64,000 nucleotides of DNA from Nemania diffusa (GCA_038501195.1 JBBPUQ010000007.1:1527501-1591500); one strand, 5' to 3'. Counted from the stretch's first letter, positions 21,446 through 33,674 are shown. Numbers and translations are program-made. Notes: generated by a model from the sequence alone, not told the origin.

Positions 21446-23613
21446 ATGGCAACCGGGTACGATGTGTTTGAGACACACCACACGAGGTATTTTCCTATCA
21501 TCATAATAACTTTAATATCTCGACCATATTAACGTTTTTTATTTACTTAGCGGGCTTGATCGGTCGCTCGTCCCGCAGAGCGAGCAACAACCACGTCAGA
21601 GAGCGAGAAGAAGTTATGTGAAGATTGTCCTACGCACCCTTGGCCTTCAGATTGCCAATCAACTTGGACGCTGGCGAGGGCCTGAACGCAGCAAGATTGC
21701 TATTCACCATAGCCGCTCTGTTGCCATCGCAAGGGCATGTATCCACTTAGTCCCGGTGACTGCCTGTCTTATCATTCTTGGGTACAACTTTCGCATCACC
21801 TTCGTTACCTATAACTCGGGTTATACTGCACTGCAATATGTCGCCAAACTGCATGAAGTTCTCATGCAGGGATCTATAGCTGCAATTGTTCTTGGTTATA
21901 TTCGACATAGGTTGGTTCATGGGATACCTCTACCTTTAGGTATTCTCTTCGCCGCAACTCAGGTACAAAGTGTTGTCTCTATCTTTTCTTTAGAGCTCTG
22001 GGGAGCAGTAACTGCTCCATTTCTGGAGACCTGGCAGAGATTTATCTTCTCTGTCTTTATTTTGTCAAATATAATTTTGGCTGCATCCGTGGGTCCATCC
22101 AGCGCAATATTGATCATACCGAGGGCAATACAGCCACATTATAAATTCCTCCACGTCTATATTAATGAGACTATCGCTTTCCCATCACAGTTGGGGACCG
22201 GATATCTGGGTTCACCGTAAGTATCTTCTCCCAAGAAACCAAGCACCTGCTCAAACCAGGTTACGCAGCAATTGGGCCGCGGCCGAGCAAATCTTCTCTG
22301 AAGACGTGGATACAATTCACTGGATTGCCACAGGCTCTGATCCAACCCTCATATCGAACATTTCGTATGACACAACTGTGTCAGGCAATATTTGGCACTA
22401 TACGGCATGCAGTCCCAGTAAAGCCATTGACGACGTCATCAGTACCGCGTATATGTTCGATCCCATTTGGTGGAGCAATGTCCGCAACCCGTCCCAATTC
22501 GAGAGTGGCATTATTTTCAACTACCATACCAGGCAGCCATGCGTTCAGGCACACTGTAGTTTGACGCACTTGATCGGGATCAACATCCCAATTATAGGAG
22601 AAGAGATAAAGGACTATGATAAGTCGTTCAACGTGAATTTGACCGAAGGGGAGTTTCTGGACTCCTACAATGGGACACAAGATTCACATCTGATATGGCT
22701 CCCGGTACCGACACCTTTGCGCAACGACTATTCTATTTTAGCCGCGTTTGCCCCTAGTTACTCCGGTTATGCGCCCGATACTAGACTGTGGAAGTGTGGG
22801 TTGAAGGCAGCATGGTTATCAACTGACATCACCAAGCTGCTTCCCCAATCCGGAGAGGTCTATCTCAATAGCGTCGTTCCACCAGAAATACGTAAAGCAG
22901 CCGTCGACAACCAGGAGTCGATAGTTAAGGCCTCGATGGAACCTATCTTACCGATCGATGTTGAATGGATGATAGCATCTACGGCGTTGCCCTTATATAA
23001 CGCCACTTACTACTCCAATTCTGATCCTACCATACAGGATATCCTCCATCGTCTCGATACTAGTATCCTAAGCAGTCCCAGGAATGATCCTTTTACAGAC
23101 GAAGACTATGTATACGCTCCCACTACGCGCAAATTGACAGCTATGCTAGCCACCGTGGTCGCTAGTGCAATGGCTACGCCGGACGAGGACATACAAAATA
23201 TATATTCTTCGGCGCAGATGAACTCATCTACAGCAGGGCCTGACTTCACAAAGATCAACGTGGACATTCATAGATCGGGGATAGGCTATGCTATCCACGT
23301 CGCGCCCGAGATCCTTTCAGCTGTTGTTCTGTGTTTATACTGCGCGCTCGCTTTAGGGTATACCGGGTGGTCGATCTGGACTGGTTTAAGCTCCAACAGC
23401 TGGGATTCAGTCGCTGAACTGGTGGCATTGGCTCTTAATTCAAGGAGACCCGAGCATATGGAACATACCAGTGCTGGGATCGAGACCCTCGATATATTTA
23501 GAGAGCCAATTGAAATTCTAGAGAACGACCAAGAATCTGTAGAGCTTGCTTTTAAAAACAACAAAAGGAGTGAAACACTCTATAAAAGGATAACAAGGAA
23601 TAAGGCGTATTAA
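21446..23613 (+). CDS. Uncharacterised fungal multi-pass membrane protein with large lumenal/extracellular domain
   Basis: Model: join(21446..21486, 21551..22216, 22269..23613), 683 aa, phases consistent. The short first exon (MATGYDVFETHHT) is inferred because the long frame has no ATG and begins after a clean acceptor at 21550. After a basic N-terminus there are several hydrophobic segments: 'CIHLVPVTACLIILGYNF', 'AIVLGYIRHRL' and 'IFSVFILSNIILAASVGPSS'. A long hydrophilic part with Asn-glycosylation sequons and Cys follows, then a final helix near 'APEILSAVVLCLYCALALGY'. The arrangement ('LQYVAKLHEVL..GSIAAIVLGYIRH', 'VGPSSAILIIPR') recalls a large, functionally unknown family expanded in filamentous ascomycetes. 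The acceptor of the second intron may be 22259 or 22268; both keep frame. Function unknown. Confidence 0.72.
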
Positions 23614-23818
23614 AAAACTAATGTTGTTGTAAAATAAAATAATAACAAATTAAAATAATCGCTATTATAAACTAAGTGATCAATAAGTTGTTGTTTATTC
23701 TTAGATGCTGTATTATATACAACTCAGTCCGGATTCAGCTCAACTGCAGCTAGCTCAATCCCGTAAAGGTATCTTGCTATTAGGCGCTTCTTTAATTAAG
23801 CTGGAAACAACGACATAG

Positions 23819-26287
23819 TTACGCGTTGAAAAGCAGCTTCAGGAGCTTGGGAAAGTTCGGCGACCTGTTGCACTAGCATTAGCGAAGTCATTTCTCCTAC
23901 GAGGAAATGAATGAAACTCACCCGAGTCCCGAAACGGGATCCCATCCCCGCGCATTCAGAAATCCCGGCGAGTTGGTGCATCCTGGATTGTTGCCTACGG
24001 TGACATCGTGGAAGACCTCCAGGTGGGTATACTAGAATTCAATTTCGATCAGTCGATGCAATTGCTCATCCGAGTCGTGACTAGCTTACCAGGATTGGAT
24101 GCAAGAAGCCTAATGTGCTTTTGCCTGCCTTGAGACGAGCCTCGTTTATAAGTGTTATCACAGAGGCGAACACGGGAGACGAGAGCGACGTGCCTCCGAT
24201 GAGCCTCCACTGCCCACCCGTGAATACAACCTGACGGTCGCCAACTGCAGCAACATCCGGATAACCACGTCCGCCGCGGAAGAATACTCCCTCAGTGACC
24301 GTCGAGTAATTTCCGTCGATGACAGGGTGATCATAGCCAGTGAAACCTAGTGTCGACTCGACTTGGTTAAGATAGCCGGCGACGGCCGCGTTCTGGTAGC
24401 TGGGCCTTTTGAAAATTTGACTGAACCCGCCCCCGCTGGCAAACCGGCGCGTGGCCACCTCATCGAGCGGCTCGAAGGGCTCCTCGGGCCCCGTGGCATT
24501 CGCGAAGCGGTTCCACTCCGTGCTGCCGACGGCGAGGACGTAGGGGCAAGAAGCAGCCGAGTGTGGCGAGAAGATCTGGCCCTGTGCACCGCCACACTGA
24601 CTCGCCGCTCCGACACCCACGTCGCCGGACGAGGTGACAATGGTTGTTCCCTGGAGGACGAGCTTCATCCACTCGAGGCACTGGCGTTTGAGGTACGAGT
24701 CGGGCAGCTCGCCTTCGACGGTGTGATAGGAGATGGAAATCACGTTGGTGGGCTTATAAACACCGCATTGCAACTGGCCCTTGTACCCGCCCGGATTAGG
24801 GTCCGGATACACGGGATCGAGGCATGCTGGATCTGTGCAGTCCCCGGTTTCACCGAATGCGGTGAAGTTGCAGTAGCTTCCGTCTATTGCGTCGAGGAAC
24901 GCTGCCGATGAGCAAGTTTTCATCAGTCTCAGCCGGCAAAATCCAATACGAGGCACGGTTTGACTCACTGTTCCAGAACCCCGGCAAGTTGTCTGTCGAC
25001 TCGTAATACTGGTCGTCTTGCTGGAACAGCACAGTGCCCTGGGGAAATATCAGAGGTATCGCCGCATTAAAGTCGAGAGCAGACTCAGCTCCATCTTCCA
25101 CGTTAGTGAAGTTGGAAGGGTCCTCAATTGCACCAACTGCGCCGTCAATGAGGCGCTCCTCAGGGTATGTTCCATTAGGGATGTGCCTGTTAGTTTCGTT
25201 ACTAGCCTGCTCGAGCATGCAAGGAATTGCCCTGGGCGAATCTTCTTACGGATAGAGCGTGCTGAAATACACGTCAAGGTCAACTCTGCTGTAATGGTCG
25301 TTCTCGCCCTCGAAAATACCAAGCTTATTCCCCGGAAACGCTGAAGTGCCCTCCGGGATCGAATACTGAGCTGCGTAAATGTCAGTGCCTGTTATTAACC
25401 AAGTGTGGCGGTGGGGACCAGTAACGACCTCTTGTGCATTCGGCGGTCACGTAGATGCTGCACGTGCTGCTGTTCGGATGAGGAAACCCCGAGAGAAGAG
25501 TAACATCTTCGTTCATGTCGTTGGCGCGCTTGCTGATGTCTTTACTCGACTGTATCTTTGCCGTTCTAGTCCGCAGACGAATACCGGGCGTAATATAGTC
25601 TATATGCTCTTGAATATGTTTAGGAACGTGGTATTCCTCGGTAGAGACATCCTGGGTCCCCGACGAGTGTTCCCAGATGAAATACTCGGCGTACAGAAGG
25701 GATTCCACCTCATCGACTGTCGCATCGAATTGAATCCACTGAATAGCCACGACGAAAGAGCTGTGAGCTTACCAACAGAGTGAGTAAGTCTATGGGGCAG
25801 AACATACTTGCTTGTTGGCAGAATGCCCGATGCGTTCAGCAGCAATGCCCGCCGTGGTGAGCCACTCAACAATTGCATTTACAGTAGATTGTGCAGGGGC
25901 GAAGAAATCGACGACTTCATCTGCTGTCATGTGCCTCCCGTAATTTAGGGAAACGGGGTTGGATCTTCACAGTGTGTTCACTAGTACATCAGCATAATTT
26001 GACACCGCGATCGTGGGCGTTGCTCACATGTCCAGAAGTTTGGCTTGTCCAGCTTCGATGTTACCCTGTGTTATCCCAATTCGCATTGGGATAACCTTGG
26101 AGCCTGGCAATTTCGCCTTCTTGTCCCAATGCCGAGACCAATGCGGTTCATGGCGCTCGTGAAGGTCATGAGTTGCGGGAACAGATCTCTTCTGCACGGC
26201 GGCCTCGACGCGGCGGGACACGGGATTGGCAAGTGTCTCGGAGGCGAAGCTGCTCGCCAGTGCAGCCACAATGTACGGTAGAAACAT
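23819..26287 (-). CDS. Sedolisin (S53 family) tripeptidyl-peptidase-like serine protease, secreted
   Basis: Model: complement(join(23819..23864, 23922..24016, 24090..24901, 24969..25186, 25250..25370, 25429..25738, 25808..25964, 26028..26287)), 672 aa; all eight exons join in phase. A signal peptide (MFLPYIVAALASSFASETLA) is followed by the activation prodomain ('MRIGITQGN', 'NYGRHMTADEV'). The S53 catalytic set is present: E317 and D321 in 'GAESALDF', D449 in 'SSGDVGVG', and S594 in 'GGTSLSSP'. The calcium-site end is also seen ('FHDVTVGNNPGC', 'GWDPVSGLG', 'SPNFPKLL'). These are acid-active secreted proteases releasing tripeptides or acting as endopeptidases; which one cannot be told here. 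The donor of exon 3 (GTCGTT) is unusual but is required by frame and homology. Confidence 0.9.
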
Positions 26288-26843
26288 CGTTCAGATGCGC
26301 CTCTAATATGCAGTAGAAAGCATCAATGAATCAGTGAGTTCGCGGATGGGGGTGCTCGGAAGCGAGGGGGAGTGCAGAGCTATTTACACATCTTAATACT
26401 GTCTACTATGTCACCATTTACGAGGTTTAAGGTGAGATATTTCTAAATACTCCAAAATACTCAATTAGTGCTTGTACTCTCTAGATAGCACTGCTCAGAT
26501 GCATACGAGGGCAATTGACCTTCTTAATCCAGCCGTAGTCAGTCAGGGGTGATAGAGTCCCGCCATCTGGTTGGCCGGATTCGGCAGCGAACTGCATATT
26601 TGCCGCAGGAGTACCGTAGTAAAGAAAGAAAGCTGCTGCAGTATGGGCGATCAACGGACGGGCGGATTTGTCAACTTTTCTAGCCGATGCAAACGAGTAG
26701 GAAAAAACTGAAGGTTTTTAGTATCGGAGGAGTATCTATCTCAAATCATCAAATCTGACACTGAGGTAGGTCCCGTGATCCAGGTTCTCTAATCCGGAAG
26801 GGTTCTGCATGTCTAGTGCCCGGTAGGAGAACGGGTGCACGCC

Positions 26844-26881
26844 AGCCAACACCCCGATCTCCCGGTCGTTCGGTGTTGGCT
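26844..26881. repeat. Perfect hairpin, 10-bp stem, 18-nt loop
   Basis: AGCCAACACC (26844-26853) pairs exactly with GGTGTTGGCT (26872-26881). Seen directly; function unknown. Confidence 0.75.
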
Positions 26882-26959
26882 CCTTGGATGAACCGATGCC
26901 CTTTTTCATGACGATTGATTAGTTTAAGAGAAATCTGCAGGGTTTGATGGTTCTTGAAA

Positions 26960-27600
26960 GTGCCTGCAATATCTTCTCAGCATCTTGCTTCTTAAGCAAG
27001 AGAATCACTATATAGCAATGCTTGCGGTTAGCGAGCATCAGAACGAAATGACGTTTATTGCAGTGCATCGGTTTGATAGGGAAAGCATATCCTGTTATTA
27101 CATCAAGTACCCCAGCTGGATCCGGGATGGTTCCGGTGTTGAACCTTCTCTTTGAGTTAGTTATAACTCAAATCTCGCAGAAAAAGTTCTCATCCTTCAG
27201 GCTGTCGAGTGAGGGCATACCCTCAGTGATATGGGCTGTTTTCTTCAGTAACTTAATGCCCTGGTGACCTAAGCGGCAGTGGCACAAGTAGGCTTCCTTC
27301 CGAAGGATATCGTACTCCTCAGAGCCTATTTGGCGTGTTGAGGAGCTTCCCTAATAGGAAGAGCAGTAGTGGTTGCTATGGTATTGAGAGGGAGCTGCTT
27401 GATAGCAGTCATGCCAACGTTAATAAAAGCAATTCGGTCAAGTTGCTTGCGTAAATTGACCCCTTTTACATCAAAGTAAACCGCATTCTCAACAAATTCA
27501 AAGGTAGCAATAAGATCATCATCCCTATTGTAGAGGCTCAGTTTATTAAGGTGGCCATGGCCGTTGATGTCGCCATTGGAGAACCTCGGAGTGCGTAGTT
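26960..27600 (-). mobile_element. Ty1/copia pol relic (protease/GAG-pre-integrase region)
   Basis: On the minus strand a decayed frame reads 'VYFDVKGVNLRKQLDRIAF', later 'EAYLCHCRLGHQGIKLLKK' and 'GMPSLDSLKDENFFCEI' followed by a stop, then 'VLDVITGYAFPIKP' and 'RHFVLMLANRKHCYIVILLL'. The HxRLGHxG...L...C..C arrangement is the GAG-pre-integrase zinc motif of copia polyproteins. There are several stops and no LTRs beside it. It is not A+T-enriched like the 37-49 kb block. Confidence 0.7.
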
Positions 27601-28739
27601 ACTTTGGATAAGGCCGGGCGGCTACGCGGTGGGGTGCCATGCCCTCGAGTTTCTAATAGGTATTGCTTAGAGCTAACTTGCCAATTTTTAGTGACACGCT
27701 ATAGTATGATTTAAACACCTGCTGTCCAACTCATCTAAGTAATTTCACAAAACTAAAGCCGTTGCTGTAAATGACGGCCTGTGTTGTTGCTATAGATAAA
27801 GACAATGTTGTAATTATGTATCAAAATAGACGTAGTGTCAAATTAAGAAATATTATGTGGGCTGCATAGAGAATTAATAATTGTTCCAGGGTTTTTATGT
27901 CAAGAACAAAGATCGAAACTAGTTGCCTAAACCCTTGTTGTAGCTAAAAGGAACCAGATAGGTGCCTAGTTAGTGCATTCCGTATCGTTACTCGTGTTAC
28001 ATACTAATGCCCTTCTAACTGTTTAGAGTTGCCAGATAATAATAATTTAACTTCAGGTAGCTACCGACCAGCTTTACACTAATTGGCTCAACGCGGTCTA
28101 TGTTTTGGTACATTAGTACTTGTGAACGCGAGGAGCCTTCTGCACTGGTTGTTGGTAGCAATTAAGAAACTGGCATACCCTTAAAGGAACTGCTTGTCCC
28201 CACCACTTAGCAACCCTGCTTTGTTACTATGATTATATAACAACGTTGGGGCCTTGGCAATTATTACTCAAATTATCTACTGTTCTCAACTTGAAACTAT
28301 TTACTTCTATAGCTATTGGGTAACTAACTGTCTTTGTTATAAGCTGAGAGTAGCTATAACCACCTGCTATTTTCTATCGTGTTCCATAGTTCATTACATT
28401 CATCCGCAGTTTCCGGCAACTGCCCTAATTAGTTTGTAGTGAATAATGCATCTATCTCTATAGCAACTGTTCCAGGGCGACGCACATGACGTAAAGCAGT
28501 GCCACTACTACAATGTCTGTGGCATATAACTATCTATATCCTGCAAACTTTCTTCTTCCTTTGACCCATTCTTTTTCATCCTCCTTCAATCCTCAACACG
28601 CCCAGCTGTCTTCACCCCCTTGTAACTAAAACAGCTTCAGTGTTGCCTTCAATCTCTCGCACATTGATTCTACTCCGCAGCCTATATATACTTGTCCCCA
28701 ATCCCTTACCCCAAATTCCTTCTCCTATACTCTTCGACG

Positions 28740-30020
28740 ATGTCTATCCCTCCTCCTAGGTTTCTTCCAGTTCTTCTCGGACATGGATGCTTCCTTAGAG
28801 ACGAGAACCAACGTGTGATGCTAGATGGATATAGGAACCCCTATTATTTGACTCCTTCAACAGACGCGTTTCTGGAAATGAGGCCCTCGAAACAGTCACA
28901 GCAGTTCTGGCCAACTTCCCCCACCAAGCAGAAGCAGGTACCAGAGAACACTTCAGTTGTTCTTCTCAGCATCGCCGTCAATACGGATTGTCAGCGGGAA
29001 GAGACGATCACCGAGGTGGGATATACCATCTTTGACACCGCCGCAATCTACGATGGTGCTAAGGGATCCCGAAAGAAGAAGATACCTGGTTGTGTTCCTC
29101 CCGGCCCGCGTGGTGAAAACATCATCAAATTCGCGCTCAGCCGACATTATATCGTTCGGGACACAGCATCGCACCATCCTGGGACCTGCAACTCGCCGGC
29201 ACATACAGCCCAGCCATACCACTTTTCGTACCGCAAATCGGAGTTCATTAACCGCATACAGGTTCGGGGAACTCTTGAGGAGGCTTTTAACAAGGCTTCT
29301 TCTGAAGGATTCAGTTCTGTAAGCCATTCTCTCTGTCATCCTTCCTACTGTCCCAACAACCTAGGGTATAACTGCTTAGATCCCGGCGAGGCTTACGCAG
29401 GAGAGGTCTTCCACGCTTCTAATTTACGTATATTTCATACATAAATGACGATAACTAACTCTGAATGTTGTAGGAGGATGTTCGAAGGGGAGCCAGACGC
29501 GCTGTTGTCCTAGTTGGTTGGGGTGAAGAGAACTATCACCCACAGATCAGAGCCACGAACTGGTATACGTCCAATTGGTTCTTCCAACATTGGGATATCA
29601 GGGAACACCATATAATTAAGGAGCGCCCGTTCAACCCCACGTACATTTCTTGTCTGGAACTCTTCGGGATTCAGCACCGCGCCTAGTAAGTACCTCTTAG
29701 AATTTCATTCTTCTCATTTAATAGTCTCTGCTTTCTACGCTCGTAAAGCACTCCAACTTAATTCTTAAATCTTCATAACTAACGTTGAGTCTCGCAGTGG
29801 CAGAGAGATCGGGAACAACGCGGGCAATTACTCGGCTTTCACCATGCAATTGCTCATTGGACTATGTTTCTTGACTGAACAACAACGTTACCAACTCAAC
29901 CGGGGTCAGATGCTTTCCCCGAACCCCAAATTCCCTGGCGTTGAGAGCGTGCTTGCCAGAGATAACCGGCCGCCTGGCTCGCGGCCGCTACCAGCAGGAC
30001 ATGTTCCAATCATACATTAA
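28740..30020 (+). CDS. Gfd2/YDR514C-like RNase H-fold domain protein
   Basis: Model: join(28740..29318, 29474..29685, 29798..30020), 337 aa, with phase-matched introns of 155 and 112 nt. The first ATG in frame is 28740 (MSIPPPRFLP). 'VVLLSIAVNTDCQREETITEVGYTIFDT' matches the first strand and acidic turn of the fungal Gfd2/YDR514C nuclease-like domain (family form 'vSIDvE...iTEIGistlDt'). It is followed by 'RKSEFINRIQ' (form 'FGrSEfv'), 'RRAVVLVGWGEEN' (form 'vvLVGHdi..D') and 'NAGNYSAFTMQLLIGLCF' (form 'HNAGNDA.yTl'). Several acidic residues expected for a metal-dependent exonuclease are changed (SIDVE to SIAVN, GHD to GWG), so catalysis is doubtful. Gfd2 has been linked to mRNA export in yeast; the role here is unknown. 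Confidence 0.78.
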
Positions 30021-30507
30021 TGGTGCGCCGACTTGCGGTCTATCGATGTTTTGAACCTGGTTGAAATAGTTGGTCTCGACGGTGGCAATAGCTATGGACT
30101 AACGTATTGGTTTTTTGCCCTCATGTGTCCAGAGTATTATAACGAAAGTAAGTTTTGGTGTACCATCGTCTCCTGAACATCGGTCTCTTCCTAGTTCTGT
30201 CTAGGATACTTTGCGACTAATTACTAACGGAATTGTAGTAAAGGTAGTCATCAAGCTTAACAAAGTCACTGCTCCGCACGTATACACGAACGACACTCCT
30301 GATAATACGGAAGACGAAGTGCCTACCTTATTTTCCTCCAACGCAACCCTCTCGTCCAACACATTTTCCTGTTCTAGCTATCGGATCGATTACTACACAA
30401 CATTGTAAATCAAGAAAATGGACAATTCGTATCCTCCCACGAGAATCTGCAAACACGTTAACTTAAAGGAGATACACTACATCACGACACTACCAAAAGC
30501 AGAGGAT

Positions 30508-31000
30508 TGTTAGGGTTCGGACCGTGATATAGTGACTCTCACACACTCAGCAAGGTCACACACGAGCGAAGGAGACTCAATGGATGCAACTGTGGCTGAG
30601 TACTTGTGAAAAAAAACCTATCTGGATGATGCACTAGCTAAGGTGCAATCAGTGGTGGAGGTATATGGCCTATTGGTCTCATCATTCCTCCCCAAATCAC
30701 GTGACTCTACACGTGACATCTGTCTCAGAACACCATACCTAACCGCGTCTCATACATATAATCATAATAGTAATAATAATAACTGCCTCCTGTCAAATTA
30801 GAACTCTCTGTGCACTCCCCTGTATTATGCGAATACCTTACCTTCTTTCAAACAATAAACTCTACTTTCCTAGTCGGATAAATAGCAAATACAGGTGAGT
30901 GAAACCGAGTATATAAATATCACTATTAAAAGTTCTCACGCTATTTAATTTAAACCAAGGTCTTTGGTGTTACCACTTGGCACCTTAGAGACTGTTGGCT
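30508..31000 (+). repeat. Possible solo LTR (5' end TGTTAGGG)
   Basis: The block starts TGTTAGGGTTCGGACC and contains a duplicated ACGTGA motif (30699-30720), an AATAAA-like signal and a TATA-like run. It has no coding frame. This resembles fungal copia/gypsy LTR sequence, but I could not define the right end or a target duplication. Tentative. Confidence 0.28.
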
Positions 31001-31314
31001 TGTTGAGTAGTCCGCCACTTACGTCCCTTGACAGATACTAACCAAATAGCCATCAAAATCACTACGGGAAGCAAAATGTCAATTGCCCAAAAGATTCACT
31101 AACTTTGTTCCTGGGTTAATATATACCCTATTACGTAGTTACGAAACATATTCTTTCTAGTACAACATCTACCTCCACAACACCGTATCTAGAAATCTTA
31201 TTTGTGAGCTTTCTCGTAGTAGTAAATATCACATTCTCTTGTCCCAGTAGTGTCAGCTCTACCATTTGTCAAATATCTCACTGGTTAGCTATACCGAAAT
31301 GAGAACTTCTATAT

Positions 31315-31743
31315 TCCTTAACACTGGGCAAATTTTCTGAATGGGTAGTTAAGTGCCTCAACAACAAAGCTTGTCGTGATGGCAACCGGCATTATTCAAC
31401 ACCGGAGGGGTTTCTCTACTTCGTAGCCCGTTTATACGTGGATTGCTCAGAAAGACTTAGAAAGGAGCTGAGAGCGATCCACGACAAACTTCTAGACCGC
31501 ATCAACGTACCTACTAACCCTTTAGCTCTCGCGCTGCGCATCTCCGCCTGTCAGCTTGTTAGGATTAATCCGCAACGATACCAGAGAGATCTTGAACTTC
31601 TCATGTCCTTGCAAGGCGAAGATGGTAGATAGCCGGCCGGCCACTTTTGTTGCACGGGCAGGACTCGGGAGCGTATAGGGAACCGGGGTCTTACGACTGC
31701 ACTTGCCGCCAAAATTATTCGAGAGGAGCAGTTGAGGGCATAG
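31315..31743 (+). pseudogene. Fragment of a terpenoid-cyclase-fold (QW-motif) protein with W-to-stop change
   Basis: An open frame reads 'LGKFSEWVVKCLNNKACRDG', 'RHYSTPEGFLYFVARLYVDC', 'NPLALALRISACQLV' and 'DLELLMSLQGEDGR', then TAG at 31630-31632. In the same frame it continues 'PAGHFCCTGRTRERIGNRG' and 'LTTALAAKIIREEQLRA'. 'Q-x3-G-x-W' is the QW motif of squalene-cyclase-like alpha/alpha toroids; here its Trp codon (TGG) is TAG. No start or upstream domain is present, so this is a 3' gene fragment. I do not recognise the exact subfamily. Confidence 0.55.
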
Positions 31744-32115
31744 TCACATTCTCGTAGGGTGTATCGTAGAAACGATAATCAAACTTGCGCAATCGGCCGC
31801 TTCATGATATGGTGAGCTACTGGGTATCTAGGGCATTTGCGTTTACATAATAGGAGGCTTATGTGTGTGGGCTGAAGTTATGCTCTGAAGATTACAATAT
31901 GCGGGTCTCCTTTTTACAGTCCTGCTTTCTTTCTTTGAGCGAGCTAGTTTTGTCACGACCAGATTTTACGAAATATCCGGCCTTCAATCAAACATCCTTC
32001 TTCTTGTATGTTATTATTACAGATAGAGTACATGATAGTTACCTAGTTTCAGGTAATGGGTAGCCAGCTCACCCTACCTACTTCACTACACGTGTAACAG
32101 AATTATCTACATCCT

Positions 32116-33674
32116 TCACTCTTCATCGTCGGCATCACTTGGCTTATACTCACTTCCCTCGTCCTCGTCGTTGCTAGTCTCATAATCAATCTCCTCATCC
32201 TCCTTTTCTGATTCGTCATCCAACATGGAACCTTCCCCTTCATTCTCTTTCTTATAATTCAACTCTTCTGGAATATTGCGAGAGAGATTCCATCCATCTT
32301 GATCAAGATTAGATAGTGGGACCTTCCCCTGAACCGCCAAGTAGACGAAACTGCACGAGGTTGAAACCGAGTCCGCGAGGGAAATTCCAACGTCCTTAAA
32401 GGCGTTAGGTACTTCGCCGCCGTGCCAGAAGGACGAAATATTGAAATGGGACTGAATGTCCTCGACAATGGCGGCTTTGGTGTCCATGCCTGTGTTGAGG
32501 CGGACGTTATATTTCTTCTTGTAGTATTCGGGGTTGGCCGATACCCGATGGTAGTGCGCATCTTCCATTATAAACTCATAACTACCCCCTGCACACTTTC
32601 GGATCATCATTCCAACGCTATACCGAGGAGCGTGCTTCGACTAATAGACGTCTCTTCGAGTATGGCGGGCGGGGTCGAAGGTTTCTTCAAACCATTTCCA
32701 CGGCTCGTCATCGTCAGCCAGGCAGTGCTGTTCGGATTCCAACGTCAGTATTGATACAAAAACAGACTTATGACTGGACTTACATAATGGCTGAGGCCAA
32801 CAACTGCTTTACGCCCCCGTTTAAACTCTTCCTTGGCCCACTCAGCAAAGTCCCAGGTAGTCCAGCAGAATCTTGAAGCACCTCCGGTTGCCTTATACCA
32901 GTCTTTGCGCTCATCGTCATCCCAAAAAGTAACCGGCGTCATACAGAGAGATACGTTTCGATCACTGCTGAAACTCGTGAGGGCAGTGAACGCAAGAAAG
33001 AGACGGATATCGAGGGGGTGGGCATATGCATCCGGTATTTTGGGAAAATCCGAAGCTTTCGTGAGACTCTTCTGGGGAGTGAGGCCGTATACTTGAGACA
33101 GTACATGGTCGTGTGAAATCCACGCAATTTCTTGTTCGGTATAGAAAGGTGGTGGCCATCTAGTAGTGGTTTTCAAGTGGCCGATGGTCAAGTTGCTGAG
33201 GCCCAGGGTAGTCTGCGATATGGCCGAAGGGCGGAGGTCGACCTGGAATTGTTTCATAGGGCCTTGCGTACGCATAAAATTGTACATGTCGATGAATTCA
33301 TCTACGAGACCTGCCAGTTCACCAGCCGGAACACCAGGGTCGCACTTCTCACGGGCAGTCCGGTAGGTCTCGACGAAAACAGCAACATCATCTGAGTCTG
33401 TAAGCTCAAGAGTATCCCATTTCTCAGTTACAAGCTTCCAGAAAATATCGGTGCCCCTCATAGCAATGTAGAGCTCACGGTATTGTAGGCAGATTTGAAA
33501 GAGACCCTTGAGCGCTTTGTCTACGCGCAGTCGGAGCTCTTCAATGTCAACGCCATCAGTTGGCCCCAACACAGCAACGAAAAAGTTAGTTGCAAGTTGG
33601 CGGTCGCTGAATACAGCCCGTTTCCCAAAGGCGAAACCAGGCTGGCGTAGAGCTTTTGCTTCAGACCTAGCCAT
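32116..33674 (-). CDS. Conserved hypothetical protein interrupted by one in-frame TAG
   Basis: Model: complement(join(32116..32727, 32784..33674)). Exon 1 codes for 297 residues (start MARSEAKALRQPGFAFGKR) with 'YRELYIAMRGTDIFWKLV' and a Trp-rich end 'TTWDFAEWAKEEF'. The intron uses a GTAAGT donor and an AACAG acceptor. Exon 2 starts 'HCLADDDEPWKWFEETFDP' and meets TAG at 32641-32643. It then stays open for 174 more codons ('VGMMIRKCAGGSYEFIMEDA') to an Asp/Glu-rich tail. Without the TAG the protein would be 500 residues; with it, 325. The long open frame after the stop suggests a recent nonsense change or a sequence error. I recognise the look of an uncharacterised fungal family but no known domain. 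Confidence 0.65.

Larger units (their letters stand above)
26288..28739. other. Intergenic with transposon debris
   Basis: Upstream region of the divergent protease and Gfd2-like genes. It contains a 10-bp-arm hairpin (26844-26881) and the copia pol relic (about 26960-27600). The stretch 27600-28690 holds nothing I can recognise. Confidence 0.5.

Noticed and set aside
24363..24911. 182-codon plus-strand frame
   Set aside because: Antisense to the sixth exon of the sedolisin gene, which has all catalytic motifs.
30211..30408. 65-codon plus-strand frame after the Gfd2-like gene
   Set aside because: The preceding gene ends cleanly at 30020, and the frame starts with a non-ATG codon and lacks motifs.
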